This document shows positions 9,024-15,745 of a stretch of DNA of 41,750 nucleotides, piece after piece. The notes beneath the pieces were generated by a model that ran no database searches, had not been told where the DNA came from, and worked only from the letters and a program-made list of their open reading frames with translations. Both the position numbers and the translations under genes were made by a program. Origin of the DNA: Nitrospirota bacterium (lineage in GTDB: Bacteria; Nitrospirota; Nitrospiria; JACQCE01); contig JACQCE010000043.1 in assembly GCA_016201765.1 (NCBI GenBank), forward strand, positions 1-41,750, in the 5' to 3' direction. Every line of letters starts with the position of its first letter. Position 1 is the stretch's first letter.

Positions 9024-9641
9024 TTACCGGCGGCGCTCGTTGAGCCACAGCCGTTCCGGCTCGCCGAGTTGGCGGCCGGTCCACCGGGCCAGCACAAACA
9101 ACAGATCGCTCAACCGGTTCAGGTAGACCGAGGAGAGTCGATCGACCGCCTCCCGTCTGCCCAGACCAACCACGCGTCGCTCCGCGCGCCGGCAGACGGT
9201 CCGGCACAGATGCAGCGTGGCGGTCAACCGGCCGCCGCCCGGAAGGAGGAACGACCGCAACGGCTCGGACCCCCGTTGCAACTCATCCATCGTCCGTTCC
9301 AACCCGGTGATGTCACGATCGAGAATTCGTGGCGCGTCCCGCCTGGCCCGTTTGGCCGGCGCCGGCTTGGATGTGCGGGGCGGTGTGGCCAGTTGCGCTC
9401 CCAGGTCGAACAGCCGCTGCTGGATTTCTTCCAGGAGTTGCCGCACCATGCGGCGCTGCTCGTCCGACAACCGCGAGGTCTCCGCCTCCGCACAGGCCGC
9501 CCCCACCCAGCTGTTGAGTTCATCCACCGCGCCGTAGCTTTCCACGCGGAGACTGTCCTTGGCCACCCGCCGGCCGCCGACCAGTCCGGTGGTGCCTCGA
9601 TCGCCCGTGCGCGTGTAGACGCGTGTAATTCGGATCGCCAT
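9024..9641 (-). CDS. PduO-type cob(I)alamin adenosyltransferase
   Basis: 205 aa. Transfers the adenosyl group of ATP to cob(I)alamin, forming adenosylcobalamin. The ATP-binding motif TRTGDRGTTGL lies at the N-terminus, followed by VESYGAVDELNSWVG, and the catalytic helices CRTVCRRAERRVV and LNRLSDLLFVLAR at the C-terminus. Residues ~110-130 hold a basic insert (RTSKPAPAKRARRD). Length fits the MMAB/PduO class, not CobA. Upstream lies a repeat-rich 160-bp spacer; downstream is the AsmA gene. No other cobalamin gene is in the window, so a housekeeping salvage role is inferred. Confidence 0.92.
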   Translation of the reverse strand: MAIRITRVYTRTGDRGTTGLVGGRRVAKDSLRVESYGAVDELNSWVGAACAEAETSRLSDEQRRMVRQLLEEIQQRLFDLGAQLATPPRTSKPAPAKRARRDAPRILDRDITGLERTMDELQRGSEPLRSFLLPGGGRLTATLHLCRTVCRRAERRVVGLGRREAVDRLSSVYLNRLSDLLFVLARWTGRQLGEPERLWLNERRR

Positions 9642-9658
9642 GTTCTCTCTCGCTTGGG

Positions 9659-9798
9659 CAGACAGTAGACTGTAGGCAGTAGGCAGGAAAGATCATCGGT
9701 AAAAATCGGAAAAAAATGAAGAGCTCTTGCTCGTCTCTCCTATTTCCCCTGTCTACTGCCTACTTTTTTCTTTTCCTGCCTACTGACTACTGTCTACC
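9659..9798. repeat. Inverted array of short CAGTAGnC-type repeats in an intergenic spacer
   Basis: The left arm 9659-9690 (cagtagactgtaggcagt...) is echoed in inverse orientation by 9750-9764 and by 9772-9798 (ttcctgcctactgactactg). Units of about 7 nt recur. The spacer lies between the adenosyltransferase and cupredoxin genes and holds no coding sequence. Confidence 0.75.
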
Positions 9799-9803
9799 AT
9801 CTT

Positions 9804-10202
9804 TTACGGGGCGACGTTGATCGAGCCCCACATCTGGAAATGAATCGCGCAGAAGAAATTGTAGTCGTCGGCCCGTTCGAACTGAAATTCGTAACTTTCC
9901 CCGGGCTGGATGGTGTGATAGATCAACAGCTGCTGGGTCGCTCCCTTCGGATCCTGCGTCACCACCAGATGTTTCTGGGCATCGTGATTCGTCCAGCGCA
10001 CCACGTCGCCGACATGCACGGACACCGTCTGGGGGGCAAAGGCGAAGCTGTCCTTTTCAACGGTGACCTCCAGCGTCTTTCCGACCGGGAGGGCCGGTTT
10101 TTTCTGCACGGTTTCCTCCAGGGCGCCCGCCCACACCGGCCACAGCATCACGCCCGAAAGAACGGCCCCCCCGATCAGCCGGACGGCCGCACGATGGGTC
10201 AT
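9804..10202 (-). CDS. Secreted cupredoxin (plastocyanin-like blue copper protein)
   Basis: 132 aa from the ATG at 10202, which overlaps the upstream stop as ATGA; the longer ORF-track start is unlikely. An N-terminal signal peptide (about residues 1-27, AVRLIGGAVLSGVMLWPVWAGA) sends it to the periplasm. A single cupredoxin domain follows: KDSFAFAPQTVSVHVGDVVRW, the first copper His in QKHLVV, and the C-terminal loop FFCAIHFQMWG supplying Cys, His and Met. All four type 1 copper ligands are visible. Likely a soluble electron carrier or copper-binding protein. It is the last gene of a three-gene set with DUF971 and an unknown protein. Confidence 0.87.
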   Translation of the reverse strand: MTHRAAVRLIGGAVLSGVMLWPVWAGALEETVQKKPALPVGKTLEVTVEKDSFAFAPQTVSVHVGDVVRWTNHDAQKHLVVTQDPKGATQQLLIYHTIQPGESYEFQFERADDYNFFCAIHFQMWGSINVAP

Positions 10203-10648
10203 GACGCCACCCCGCTCCGTCGCGCCGGCTGGCCGGCCCGGCGGCACCACTTGACCGTCTCGATGATGTCGGCCGGGCTCATCCCGGCCGGCCGTTTGAC
10301 GAACCCGATCGCATAGGATCCGGCATCCACAATGACCTCCTCCTCGAAGCCCGCTCCGGCGAACAGCGGCTGATACCTCCGATAGAGCGGGCGCAGTTGT
10401 TCGCGCGCCACCCGCTGCAATTCATCCTCGCCCAAATCCTCGTTGCTGGAGCCCGACACCAGCAATCTCAATTCCTGCATATCGACGCCCAACAGGCACC
10501 AGACGCCCGCCGCATCCACCTCGATCAGGTAGTCGTCCGGTCCATCGGTAATCGCTACACGGCCGGAGGGATCATCGACAAATCCAATGCCTCCCTGCCT
10601 CAGGAGCGTCTTGAGCCGGTCAATCCCGGCGGCGGAGTCCGCGGTCAT
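10199..10648 (-). CDS. Unrecognised 149-aa protein between DUF971 and cupredoxin genes
   Basis: I do not recognise this family. The start is placed at the ATG at 10648, one base after the DUF971 stop; the upstream part of the 256-aa ORF is an out-of-frame shadow of DUF971. The product is acidic in its middle (DGPDDYLIEVDAAGVW, NEDLGEDELQRVAREQLRP) and ends with a basic tail (RRAGQPARRSGVAS). It has no signal peptide or membrane segment. The alternating strand and helix pattern resembles small YbjN- or secretion-chaperone-like folds, but that is only an impression. Its stop overlaps the cupredoxin ATG by 4 nt, so the three genes are very probably co-translated. Confidence 0.75.
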   Translation of the reverse strand: MTADSAAGIDRLKTLLRQGGIGFVDDPSGRVAITDGPDDYLIEVDAAGVWCLLGVDMQELRLLVSGSSNEDLGEDELQRVAREQLRPLYRRYQPLFAGAGFEEEVIVDAGSYAIGFVKRPAGMSPADIIETVKWCRRAGQPARRSGVAS

Positions 10649-10649
10649 C

Positions 10650-11048
10650 TCATCGTCCCCCGCCAGCTTGATCGGTTGAAGCGTTCCCACCGGCCGGATC
10701 AATTGGATCGGATGGATAGACGGGGCCGCCCGGCGCGCACCGCTCGCACGGGCAGAGCTGACGCAGCAGAGAAAAACCGTAAATGCCCGTGCCGTGGCCG
10801 TCGCTCCATTCCACATGGATCGCATACCGGCCCACCGGCCGGATCTCGAGCGGGGTGATGTCGGATGGAATGCGCTCCACCTGCACCAGCACCTTGCGGC
10901 TCCATTCATCCACGCAGGCCGCGCACTGGCAATGCGCGCGCAGGTACCGATGGGGATAGAGGCCGACATGGCCGTCGGCCCACGTGATGCGAAGCCCCCC
11001 GGTTTCCTTCCTGATCTCCGTGGGTTGAATTGAGGCCGTGGTCGTCAT
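10650..11048 (-). CDS. DUF971 (gamma-butyrobetaine hydroxylase N-terminal-like) protein
   Basis: 132 aa from the ATG at 11048; the ORF-track start adds 30 unsupported residues. The DUF971 core is clear: LRITWADGHVGLYPHRYLRAHC, the CQCAAC cysteine cluster, VGRYAIHVEWSDGHGTGIYGF, then LRQLC. A second cluster CPCERC lies near residue 110. In eukaryotic gamma-butyrobetaine and trimethyllysine hydroxylases this domain binds zinc; the stand-alone bacterial form has been proposed to act in Fe-S or metal handling, which is not established. It heads a minus-strand trio ending in a blue copper protein, which hints at a metal-related role. Confidence 0.88.
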   Translation of the reverse strand: MTTTASIQPTEIRKETGGLRITWADGHVGLYPHRYLRAHCQCAACVDEWSRKVLVQVERIPSDITPLEIRPVGRYAIHVEWSDGHGTGIYGFSLLRQLCPCERCAPGGPVYPSDPIDPAGGNASTDQAGGGR

Positions 11049-11060
11049 TGCGAATGGCAC

Positions 11061-11066
11061 ATTATA
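11061..11066 (-). promoter_or_regulatory. Possible -10 element (TATAAT) for the DUF971 operon
   Basis: A consensus TATAAT lies 12 nt upstream of the DUF971 ATG on the minus strand. No convincing -35 is present, and the leader would be only about 5 nt. Weakly supported. Confidence 0.3.
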
Positions 11067-11151
11067 CACCACACTCCACGCACGAGGCGAATCGAAGGGT
11101 AGATTTAAAACCAAGGGCAACGGGTGGCCGATGAACAATCAACGGTGGCTC

Positions 11152-11203
11152 GGGGCATGGGGGCATCGGAGGACGGGTTTTCGATTCCGCACGGGCCCCC
11201 ACA
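11152..11203. repeat. Stem-loop repeat, type 2 (copy 1)
   Basis: The segment pairs its ends (gggggc with gcccccac) around cggaggacggg...ttccgcacg. It matches the minus strand of 24468-24521 almost throughout, with one 1-nt gap and a few mismatches. It lies in the 249-bp divergent spacer between DUF971 and the pterin dehydratase gene. An outer pair (ggcat/atgcc) extends the stem. Confidence 0.8.
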
Positions 11204-11297
11204 TCCAATGCCCGGATGTTGCGGCGGCGGGACGGCTCGTGCTACTCTGCGGCGGCGGGACACGGCACAGGACAGTCAAACCACCCTGGAGACATTG

Positions 11298-11588
11298 ATG
11301 ATGGAGGGATTATCCGAGGAAGAAATCGAGGCGCGCCTGGGTCAAATTCCGGCCTGGCGGGTCTTCGATACCACGTTGCAGCGGCAGTGGAAATTCCCCT
11401 CATTCTTTGAGGGCATCCGCTTCGTCAATCGCGTGGCGGAACTGGCCGACGCGGCCGATCACCACCCCGACATCGACATCCGCTATACGCGGATCACCCT
11501 CCGCCTTTGGACGCACACGGCCAACGGCATCACCCAGAAAGACTTCGATTTGGCCAAACAAATCGACCGGGTCGCGCCGGCCAACTGA
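11298..11588 (+). CDS. phhB: Pterin-4a-carbinolamine dehydratase
   Basis: 96 aa. Dehydrates 4a-hydroxytetrahydropterin, regenerating pterin cofactor for aromatic amino acid hydroxylases; in bacteria lacking PhhA it is thought to serve other pterin enzymes. The active-site signature DHHPDIDIRYTRITLRLWTH followed by GITQKDFDLA fits the PCD pattern, and the N-terminal LSEEEIEARL...PAWRV segment is also typical. Start chosen at ATG 11298 (a second ATG follows at once); the 58 upstream ORF residues come from a repeat-bearing spacer. No aromatic hydroxylase gene is nearby. Confidence 0.93.
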   Translation: MMEGLSEEEIEARLGQIPAWRVFDTTLQRQWKFPSFFEGIRFVNRVAELADAADHHPDIDIRYTRITLRLWTHTANGITQKDFDLAKQIDRVAPAN

Positions 11589-11614
11589 TCACCCCGGCCA
11601 TTGTCAGACCAACC

Positions 11615-11640
11615 CACTCCCCGCCGTGCTGCGGGTGAGT
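11615..11640. terminator. Hairpin between convergent phhB and zinc-ribbon genes
   Basis: actccccgc pairs with gcgggtgagt across a 6-nt loop with one bulge. It lies 26 nt after the phhB stop and just after the end of the convergent gene. There is no strong U-tract on either strand, so a bidirectional terminator is tentative. Confidence 0.4.
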
Positions 11641-11647
11641 CTCCCCC

Positions 11648-11857
11648 TCAAGCCGCCAGCCGCTGCCGGCGCCGGGCTCTCGTCCGGGGAAGCGGCTCCT
11701 CCGTGCGGCGCTGCTGCCGGTTTCTCACAATCACCGGATCGATCACCTCGCCACACGACAGGCAGCGCCATCCCATAAAGCAGAGTTGCCCCGTTTCATC
11801 ATAGAGATCGCAAAATCGCTCCAACGCCATGACTCCGTCACACCGTGGACAGTTCAT
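11648..11857 (-). CDS. Small zinc-ribbon protein with two CxxC motifs
   Basis: 69 aa from the ATG at 11857, which has a strong GGAGGTGAGG Shine-Dalgarno; the 22 extra ORF residues are rejected. Two cysteine pairs (MNCPRCDG and CLSCGEV) frame a short beta segment (FCDLYDETGQLCFMGWRC), a typical four-Cys zinc knuckle. The C-terminus is very basic (RNRQQRRTEEPLPRTRARRR), compatible with nucleic-acid contact. Similar small CxxC proteins are, from memory, frequent in Nitrospira genomes; function unknown. It starts 26 nt after the tetR stop and may be co-transcribed with it. Confidence 0.8.
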   Translation of the reverse strand: MNCPRCDGVMALERFCDLYDETGQLCFMGWRCLSCGEVIDPVIVRNRQQRRTEEPLPRTRARRRQRLAA

Positions 11858-11883
11858 CGACCTCACCTCCTTTGTCCGTGCCA

Positions 11884-12492
11884 TCACTGATCCCCCCGCA
11901 GGGGCCGCAACCGTCCCAAACATGCCTTCAATCCCTCAAAACACTGTTCCATCACCCGCACATCCCGTTTCACCTTCGCCAGCAAAATCCCTCCTTGAAC
12001 GGTCGACAACACCAGAAATGACAGCTCCTCGACTTTGATGTCCGATCTGATCTGGCCGTGCAATTGCGCCGTTCTCAACGCCCGCTCCACCACACCCCGC
12101 CATGACTCAAAAATCAGAGCCAGCCTGGACCGGAATTCTTCGTGCAGATCGCTCATTTCCGCCGCCAGATTGCCCAACGGGCAGCCGCCCCCGCACTGGT
12201 TCTCTCTCGCCGTGGCAACCAGACAATCAAACATCTCATCGATCGCATCCAAGCCCTGACCCTCTTCAAGCCGTTTCAACAGGGTTGAACCCATCTGCGC
12301 CGCCGCACGGTCCACGATCGCCAGCCCGACATCATCCTTGCTTCTAAAATAGTGATAAAACTGGCCTTTCCCAGCTTCCGCCGCGTCCAGAATATCCTCC
12401 ACGCTGGTGCGATGGAACCCCTTGATATGCACCAATCGCGCCGCGGCTTCCAGAATTTGTTCGCGTTTCGATATGGGTTGTATCGCTCTCAT
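11884..12492 (-). CDS. TetR/AcrR-family transcriptional regulator
   Basis: 202 aa. The N-terminal helix-turn-helix (about residues 10-55, REQILEAAARLVHIKGFHRTSVEDILDAAEAGKGQFYHYF) is canonical. The ligand domain carries CGGGCPLGNLAAEMSD, the block seen in TetR proteins of the NemR/AcrR type that answer to electrophiles or drugs; the Cys residues could be redox- or electrophile-responsive, which is inference. A near-perfect 18-bp palindrome lies 6-23 nt before its ATG, just downstream of its own -10, so autorepression is expected. The divergent DUF4921 gene starts 200 bp away with its own promoter and could also be a target. Confidence 0.93.
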   Translation of the reverse strand: MRAIQPISKREQILEAAARLVHIKGFHRTSVEDILDAAEAGKGQFYHYFRSKDDVGLAIVDRAAAQMGSTLLKRLEEGQGLDAIDEMFDCLVATARENQCGGGCPLGNLAAEMSDLHEEFRSRLALIFESWRGVVERALRTAQLHGQIRSDIKVEELSFLVLSTVQGGILLAKVKRDVRVMEQCFEGLKACLGRLRPLRGDQ

Positions 12493-12497
12493 TTTCT

Positions 12498-12515
12498 GTA
12501 CCTACCGGTCGGTAC
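12498..12515. promoter_or_regulatory. Probable TetR operator palindrome
   Basis: GTACCTACCGGTCGGTAC is an 18-bp palindrome with a single mismatched pair, built on ACCGGT. It overlaps the predicted tetR transcription start and ends 6 nt before the tetR ATG, the usual place for TetR-family autoregulation. Confidence 0.75.
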
Positions 12516-12516
12516 A

Positions 12517-12546
12517 ACAATACAGCGAAAATATGCCTCCTGTCAA
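12517..12546 (-). promoter_or_regulatory. Predicted tetR promoter
   Basis: On the minus strand TTGACA (12546-12541), 18-nt spacer, TATTGT (12522-12517). The palindrome at 12498-12515 starts 1 nt downstream of the -10, so a bound repressor would block initiation. Confidence 0.6.
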
Positions 12547-12588
12547 TCCCCCCAAACACCACCGGAACCTCGAATAATAACGCGTAAC

Positions 12589-12617
12589 TTGACAGCCGTT
12601 TTCTCCTTGATTACAAT
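12589..12617 (+). promoter_or_regulatory. Strong sigma70-type promoter for the DUF4921 gene
   Basis: TTGACA (12589-12594), 17-nt spacer, TACAAT (12612-12617): consensus -35, optimal spacing, five of six at -10. Predicted 5' leader is about 70 nt. The tetR palindrome lies about 75 bp upstream of this -35, so repression by TetR is possible but not obvious. Confidence 0.7.
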
Positions 12618-12692
12618 AAATTACGAAATCGTTGTTGGACGTGATCGACACCGGTCTTCATCGCTTCTATCGGGTCGAGGAATAGGAACACC

Positions 12693-14021
12693 ATGGATCA
12701 CCTGCGCTTGATGACGATCATGCCGGACGGCACGGTCAAGCAGATCAATCCCTTTACAGGCACCGAAGTCTGGGCCGTCCCCGGCCGCGGTAATCGTCCG
12801 CTGGGCAATGGCGGCGGAGCGCCGCCGAAACCGATTGAACGTCACGCCGTGGAGGATTATTGCAATTTCTGCGCGGCCCATTATCTGTCCACGCCGCCGG
12901 AAAAAGCCCGGCTGGTGCAGGAAGGCCCCGCCTATCGAACAATCGATCATGTGGCGGCGGCCGATCTCTTCAAAAGCCACGCGGTGATGCGTCGCATTCC
13001 GAATCTGTTTGAGATTGTGACGATCGATTATTGGGAAAAAAATTACGGGTATCGCCTGTCGGACCGCAACCGGACGTGGAAGGAGCAGTATCTGTCAACG
13101 CCTGAAGGCCAATCCCACGTCCGGCGGGTCCTGGAAATCAAACTGGCCGCAATGGGAAGGTCCAAGGAGGAGCTGAGCCGCCTGGATAACGGCGCGCTGT
13201 TCCGGATGGCCGATGCCTTTTTCGGCGGCGCCCATGAACTGATCATCATGGACCGCCATTACCGGCCCAATGCCCAGAGCGATGCCGACCTCCTCGCCTC
13301 CGGCGACCTCTCCACGGACGAGCACGACCGGTACTGCGCCTTCACCATTTCCGCCATTCAGGACATTTATGCCCAGAACCGCTACGTGCGCTACGTCGCC
13401 GTGTTTCAAAACTGGCTCCGCGCCGCCGGCGCCTCGTTCGATCATCTGCACAAGCAACTGGTGGGTCTGGACGATTGGGGCAACGCGCTGAAAGCCCAGA
13501 GCACGGCCGTCAGGGAGAATCCCAACGTCTTCAACGAGGCGGTGGTGAATTTTGCCGCCTACAACAACCTGGTCGTGGCCGAAAACGACTACGCGGTCAC
13601 CTTCGTCGAGATCGGCCACCTCTATCCCACGCTGGCGATCTACTCCAAGAGCCAGAGGCTCAGACCGTGGGAGCATCTGCCCGAGGAGGTCCGGGGCATG
13701 AGCGACATGATGCACGCCTGTCATGCCGCGATGGGATCGACGGTCTCCTCCAATGAAGAGTGGTATTATCTGCCCGTCGATTCGGTCGACCGGATCCCCT
13801 GGCACATTCAGATCCGCCTCCGCGTCAACAATCCGGCCGGCTTCGAAGGCGGCACGCGCATCTACATCAATCCCATGACGCCGTATGAACTGCGGGACAA
13901 AATCGTCCCCCGTCTCTACGAATTACGACAGCGAAAGGTGATCAGCGGGATGCGGATTGCCGAGGAATGCGTCCTGCGGCCCAACCCGCTCCGCTACTAC
14001 CAGGCAAGGACTGCAGGGTAA
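12693..14021 (+). CDS. DUF4921-family protein, GalT/HIT-superfamily-like
   Basis: 442 aa, no signal peptide. It resembles galactose-1-phosphate uridylyltransferases at low level. CNFC (residues 57-60) looks like one half of a zinc site. GASFDHLHKQLVG corresponds to the HIT-type active-site loop, but reads HLHKQ rather than the GalT HPHxQ. A later GTRIYINPMTPYELRDKI block is well ordered. I match it to DUF4921 from memory; the reaction is unknown, and nucleotidyl transfer or hydrolysis is inferred only from fold. The start at ATG 12693 has no strong Shine-Dalgarno, yet a near-consensus promoter lies about 75 nt upstream, implying good expression. It stands alone, divergent from tetR. Confidence 0.8.
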   Translation: MDHLRLMTIMPDGTVKQINPFTGTEVWAVPGRGNRPLGNGGGAPPKPIERHAVEDYCNFCAAHYLSTPPEKARLVQEGPAYRTIDHVAAADLFKSHAVMRRIPNLFEIVTIDYWEKNYGYRLSDRNRTWKEQYLSTPEGQSHVRRVLEIKLAAMGRSKEELSRLDNGALFRMADAFFGGAHELIIMDRHYRPNAQSDADLLASGDLSTDEHDRYCAFTISAIQDIYAQNRYVRYVAVFQNWLRAAGASFDHLHKQLVGLDDWGNALKAQSTAVRENPNVFNEAVVNFAAYNNLVVAENDYAVTFVEIGHLYPTLAIYSKSQRLRPWEHLPEEVRGMSDMMHACHAAMGSTVSSNEEWYYLPVDSVDRIPWHIQIRLRVNNPAGFEGGTRIYINPMTPYELRDKIVPRLYELRQRKVISGMRIAEECVLRPNPLRYYQARTAG

Positions 14022-14065
14022 CCGCCGCCCGCCGGACGCGGGAGCCTGAGCCGGAAGCAGACCTG

Positions 14066-14281
14066 GCAGGGTGTTGAAAAACTGATTCTTCGGGCAGGCC
14101 GGTCAAAAAGTTCCACGACCCGCTCGCGCGGATACCCCGAGGCCGCAGGGAGCGAGAAACCCGGAGCGTACTGTGTTGTACGCGAGGATTTCGAGCGACT
14201 GAGCTTGTACCGGGAATCGGACATAACCTCTCATCTCCGATTCGAGGTAAACGTCGCAGATGGACTTTTTCAGCAGCCTGC
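14066..14281. mobile_element. MITE-like non-coding element with terminal inverted repeats
   Basis: The ends gcagggtgttgaaaaa and tttttcagcagcctgc are inverted copies matching at 15 of the first 17 positions. The ~216-bp interior has no ORF but contains sub-palindromes such as gcgtactgtgttgtacgc. The right end abuts the TAG of the next gene. Size, termini and lack of coding fit a MITE or large palindromic intergenic repeat; no transposase is nearby. Confidence 0.65.
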
Positions 14282-14778
14282 TAGACGTTCCGAAGGACCG
14301 CGACCAGATCGCTCATGGCCCGGGAACTCTCGCGCAGCCGTTGACTCAGCACCCTGGCTTCCTGCTGGATCATCTGCCGGCTGGGGTGATTGGTCGCGTA
14401 CCGCTTGGCCTCCCCCAGCATCCGCTCCGTTTCCTCCGCCATCCGTTCGATCTTGCCGCGCAGCACGGGATGGTGCCCCACGACTCTGAGCAGCGCACGA
14501 CGCACCTCGCGGAATTGATCCTGAAAGCGGTCCGGGGCGTTCGCGGCGCCGGTGAACGGTCCGACCTCGCCGGTCAACGGCTGCAACTGGTGCGACAGAA
14601 ACATGTAATAGGAAATCAGGTGGCTGCCGACCTCCAGCATCCGTTGGCCGCGGTCGAGACGCAGCGAATCAAGCCGCCCCTCAAGCGCCTGGGGTGCCCG
14701 GCCCGCGGCCGGGCGAACGACACGCCGGCGCCCTGTTGGTGTGGAAGACCGTCCCCGTGTGGCACGTGATTTTTTCAT
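14281..14778 (-). CDS. Unrecognised 165-aa basic, helical protein
   Basis: I do not recognise this protein. The start at ATG 14778 is supported by GGAGGG upstream; the ORF-track extension of 79 residues is discarded. The first ~30 residues are very basic and Ser/Thr/Pro-rich (KKSRATRGRSSTPTGRRR). The rest appears all-helical with heptad-like spacing (QFREVRRALLRVVGHHP, KIERMAEETERMLGEAKRY, ARVLSQRLRESSRAMSDL), suggesting a coiled-coil or four-helix bundle. No membrane segment is seen. The stop codon is immediately adjacent to the MITE-like element, which may have replaced the native terminator. The next upstream gene is also unrecognised. Confidence 0.65.
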   Translation of the reverse strand: MKKSRATRGRSSTPTGRRRVVRPAAGRAPQALEGRLDSLRLDRGQRMLEVGSHLISYYMFLSHQLQPLTGEVGPFTGAANAPDRFQDQFREVRRALLRVVGHHPVLRGKIERMAEETERMLGEAKRYATNHPSRQMIQQEARVLSQRLRESSRAMSDLVAVLRNV

Positions 14779-14804
14779 GCGAGGCCCTCCCTCAACGCTT
14801 GCCC

Positions 14805-14833
14805 GCCGCACACATGATTGGAAGGTGTGCGGC
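14805..14833. terminator. Perfect 9-bp hairpin between two unrecognised genes
   Basis: GCCGCACAC pairs with GTGTGCGGC over an 11-nt loop, 27 nt upstream of the 14281-14778 gene. On the minus strand it is not followed by a U-run. It may be an attenuator, mRNA-processing site or weak terminator of the 14955-15605 gene. Confidence 0.4.
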
Positions 14834-14954
14834 AAATCTTTAGTACCACAAGTAAAGACGGCATGGAGCCCCTCGGTCAAACCCTCGGGACAAGCCTCCC
14901 CCTCACGCTCGCTGTGCGCGCCGGGTGGATGCCCGAGGGGAAGCTCATGGGCAT

Positions 14955-15605
14955 CTATCGCCGTCCAAAAATCTTGGCGTTTTCCCGGGCGTCGTCTTCC
15001 AGCACCCGCTTCCAATCGCGTTGCCGTCTGGGCGCCTGACGAAATTCCTCGTAAATCCCCTTGGCAAGCTCCACCCGGTCGACCCCTTCCGGGGCCACTT
15101 GAATATCCAGCTGGGCCATGGTCAGGTCGAACTCGGTGTTCAACAACGCATCCGCGTCCATCCCGTACGCCTGCAGGGCCTGCTTGATCACACCGCCGTC
15201 CACGTTGAACCGCCTGGCAACATCATGCAGGTTGGAGGGGCGGTACTGTTTCTCCTTGGTAATGCCCAGATGGTAGGCGCAGAAGAGATCAAAGGGTTCG
15301 ATCTTCTTGATCTGATCCGTCATGACCATGCCCTGGGCCCCGCCCTGGGGCGTCGGACCCTGTACACGACCGGGCGGCGCACCGCTTCTGGAGGAATGCC
15401 CGTGGGCGCGAGAGGGATGTGCCGAATGCGATGAACCGCCAGGCCTGTGCTGCGAGTCCCGGGCGCGAGGGGGCTGCTGCCCTCTCCCACGATCACCGGG
15501 ACGATCGCTCGGGCGGTTACCCGACCAGCGGTCCTGCCAGTGTGATCCGCCTCGCGGGCGGTTATGTCGTCTCTGATCCGACAGGGAAGCCTCTCCTGGG
15601 GCCAT
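14955..15605 (-). CDS. Unrecognised protein with disordered Arg/Gly/His/Ser N-terminus and HTH-like C-terminus
   Basis: 216 aa from ATG 15605 (the ORF-track start is TTG). Residues 1-~90 are low complexity, rich in Arg, Gly, Ser, Pro and His (RRHNRPRGGSHW, DRPGDRGRGQQPPRARDS), as in RNA-binding disordered regions. The ordered C-terminal ~125 residues begin KIEPFDLFCAYHLGITKEKQY and contain NLHDVARRFNVDGGVIKQAL, which reads like a helix-turn-helix. The tail is helical and basic. A nucleic-acid-binding role is inferred; no family name is claimed. A shorter form starting at the internal MVMTDQIKK is possible. It lies upstream of another unknown basic helical protein on the same strand. Confidence 0.65.
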   Translation of the reverse strand: MAPGEASLSDQRRHNRPRGGSHWQDRWSGNRPSDRPGDRGRGQQPPRARDSQHRPGGSSHSAHPSRAHGHSSRSGAPPGRVQGPTPQGGAQGMVMTDQIKKIEPFDLFCAYHLGITKEKQYRPSNLHDVARRFNVDGGVIKQALQAYGMDADALLNTEFDLTMAQLDIQVAPEGVDRVELAKGIYEEFRQAPRRQRDWKRVLEDDARENAKIFGRR

Positions 15606-15657
15606 TGTGGCACAATCCGAAGGCCGGAGCAACAAAAGATAAGGTAGCCGGGTTGTT

Positions 15658-15737
15658 GGGTCGCTAGGTGGCTAGGAAATGCAATCCAGGCGGGGTTCCC
15701 TAGCTACCCAGCGACCTCGTTACCTAGCCACCTTGTT
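15658..15737. repeat. Inverted array of CTAGGTnGC-type octamer repeats
   Basis: ggtcgctaggtggctagg (left) is mirrored by cctagctacccagcgacc and again by ttacctagccacc. Units of roughly 8 nt recur in both orientations. It fills the spacer before the rhomboid gene's 3' end. Confidence 0.75.
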
Positions 15738-15745
15738 ACTACAAT

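Noticed and set aside
13095-13805. 236-aa minus-strand ORF
   Set aside because: Shadow of the DUF4921 gene; no recognisable motif and no ribosome-binding site.
9659-15737. Junction repeats as CRISPR arrays
   Set aside because: Units are 7-8 nt, degenerate and without spacers; no cas gene is present.
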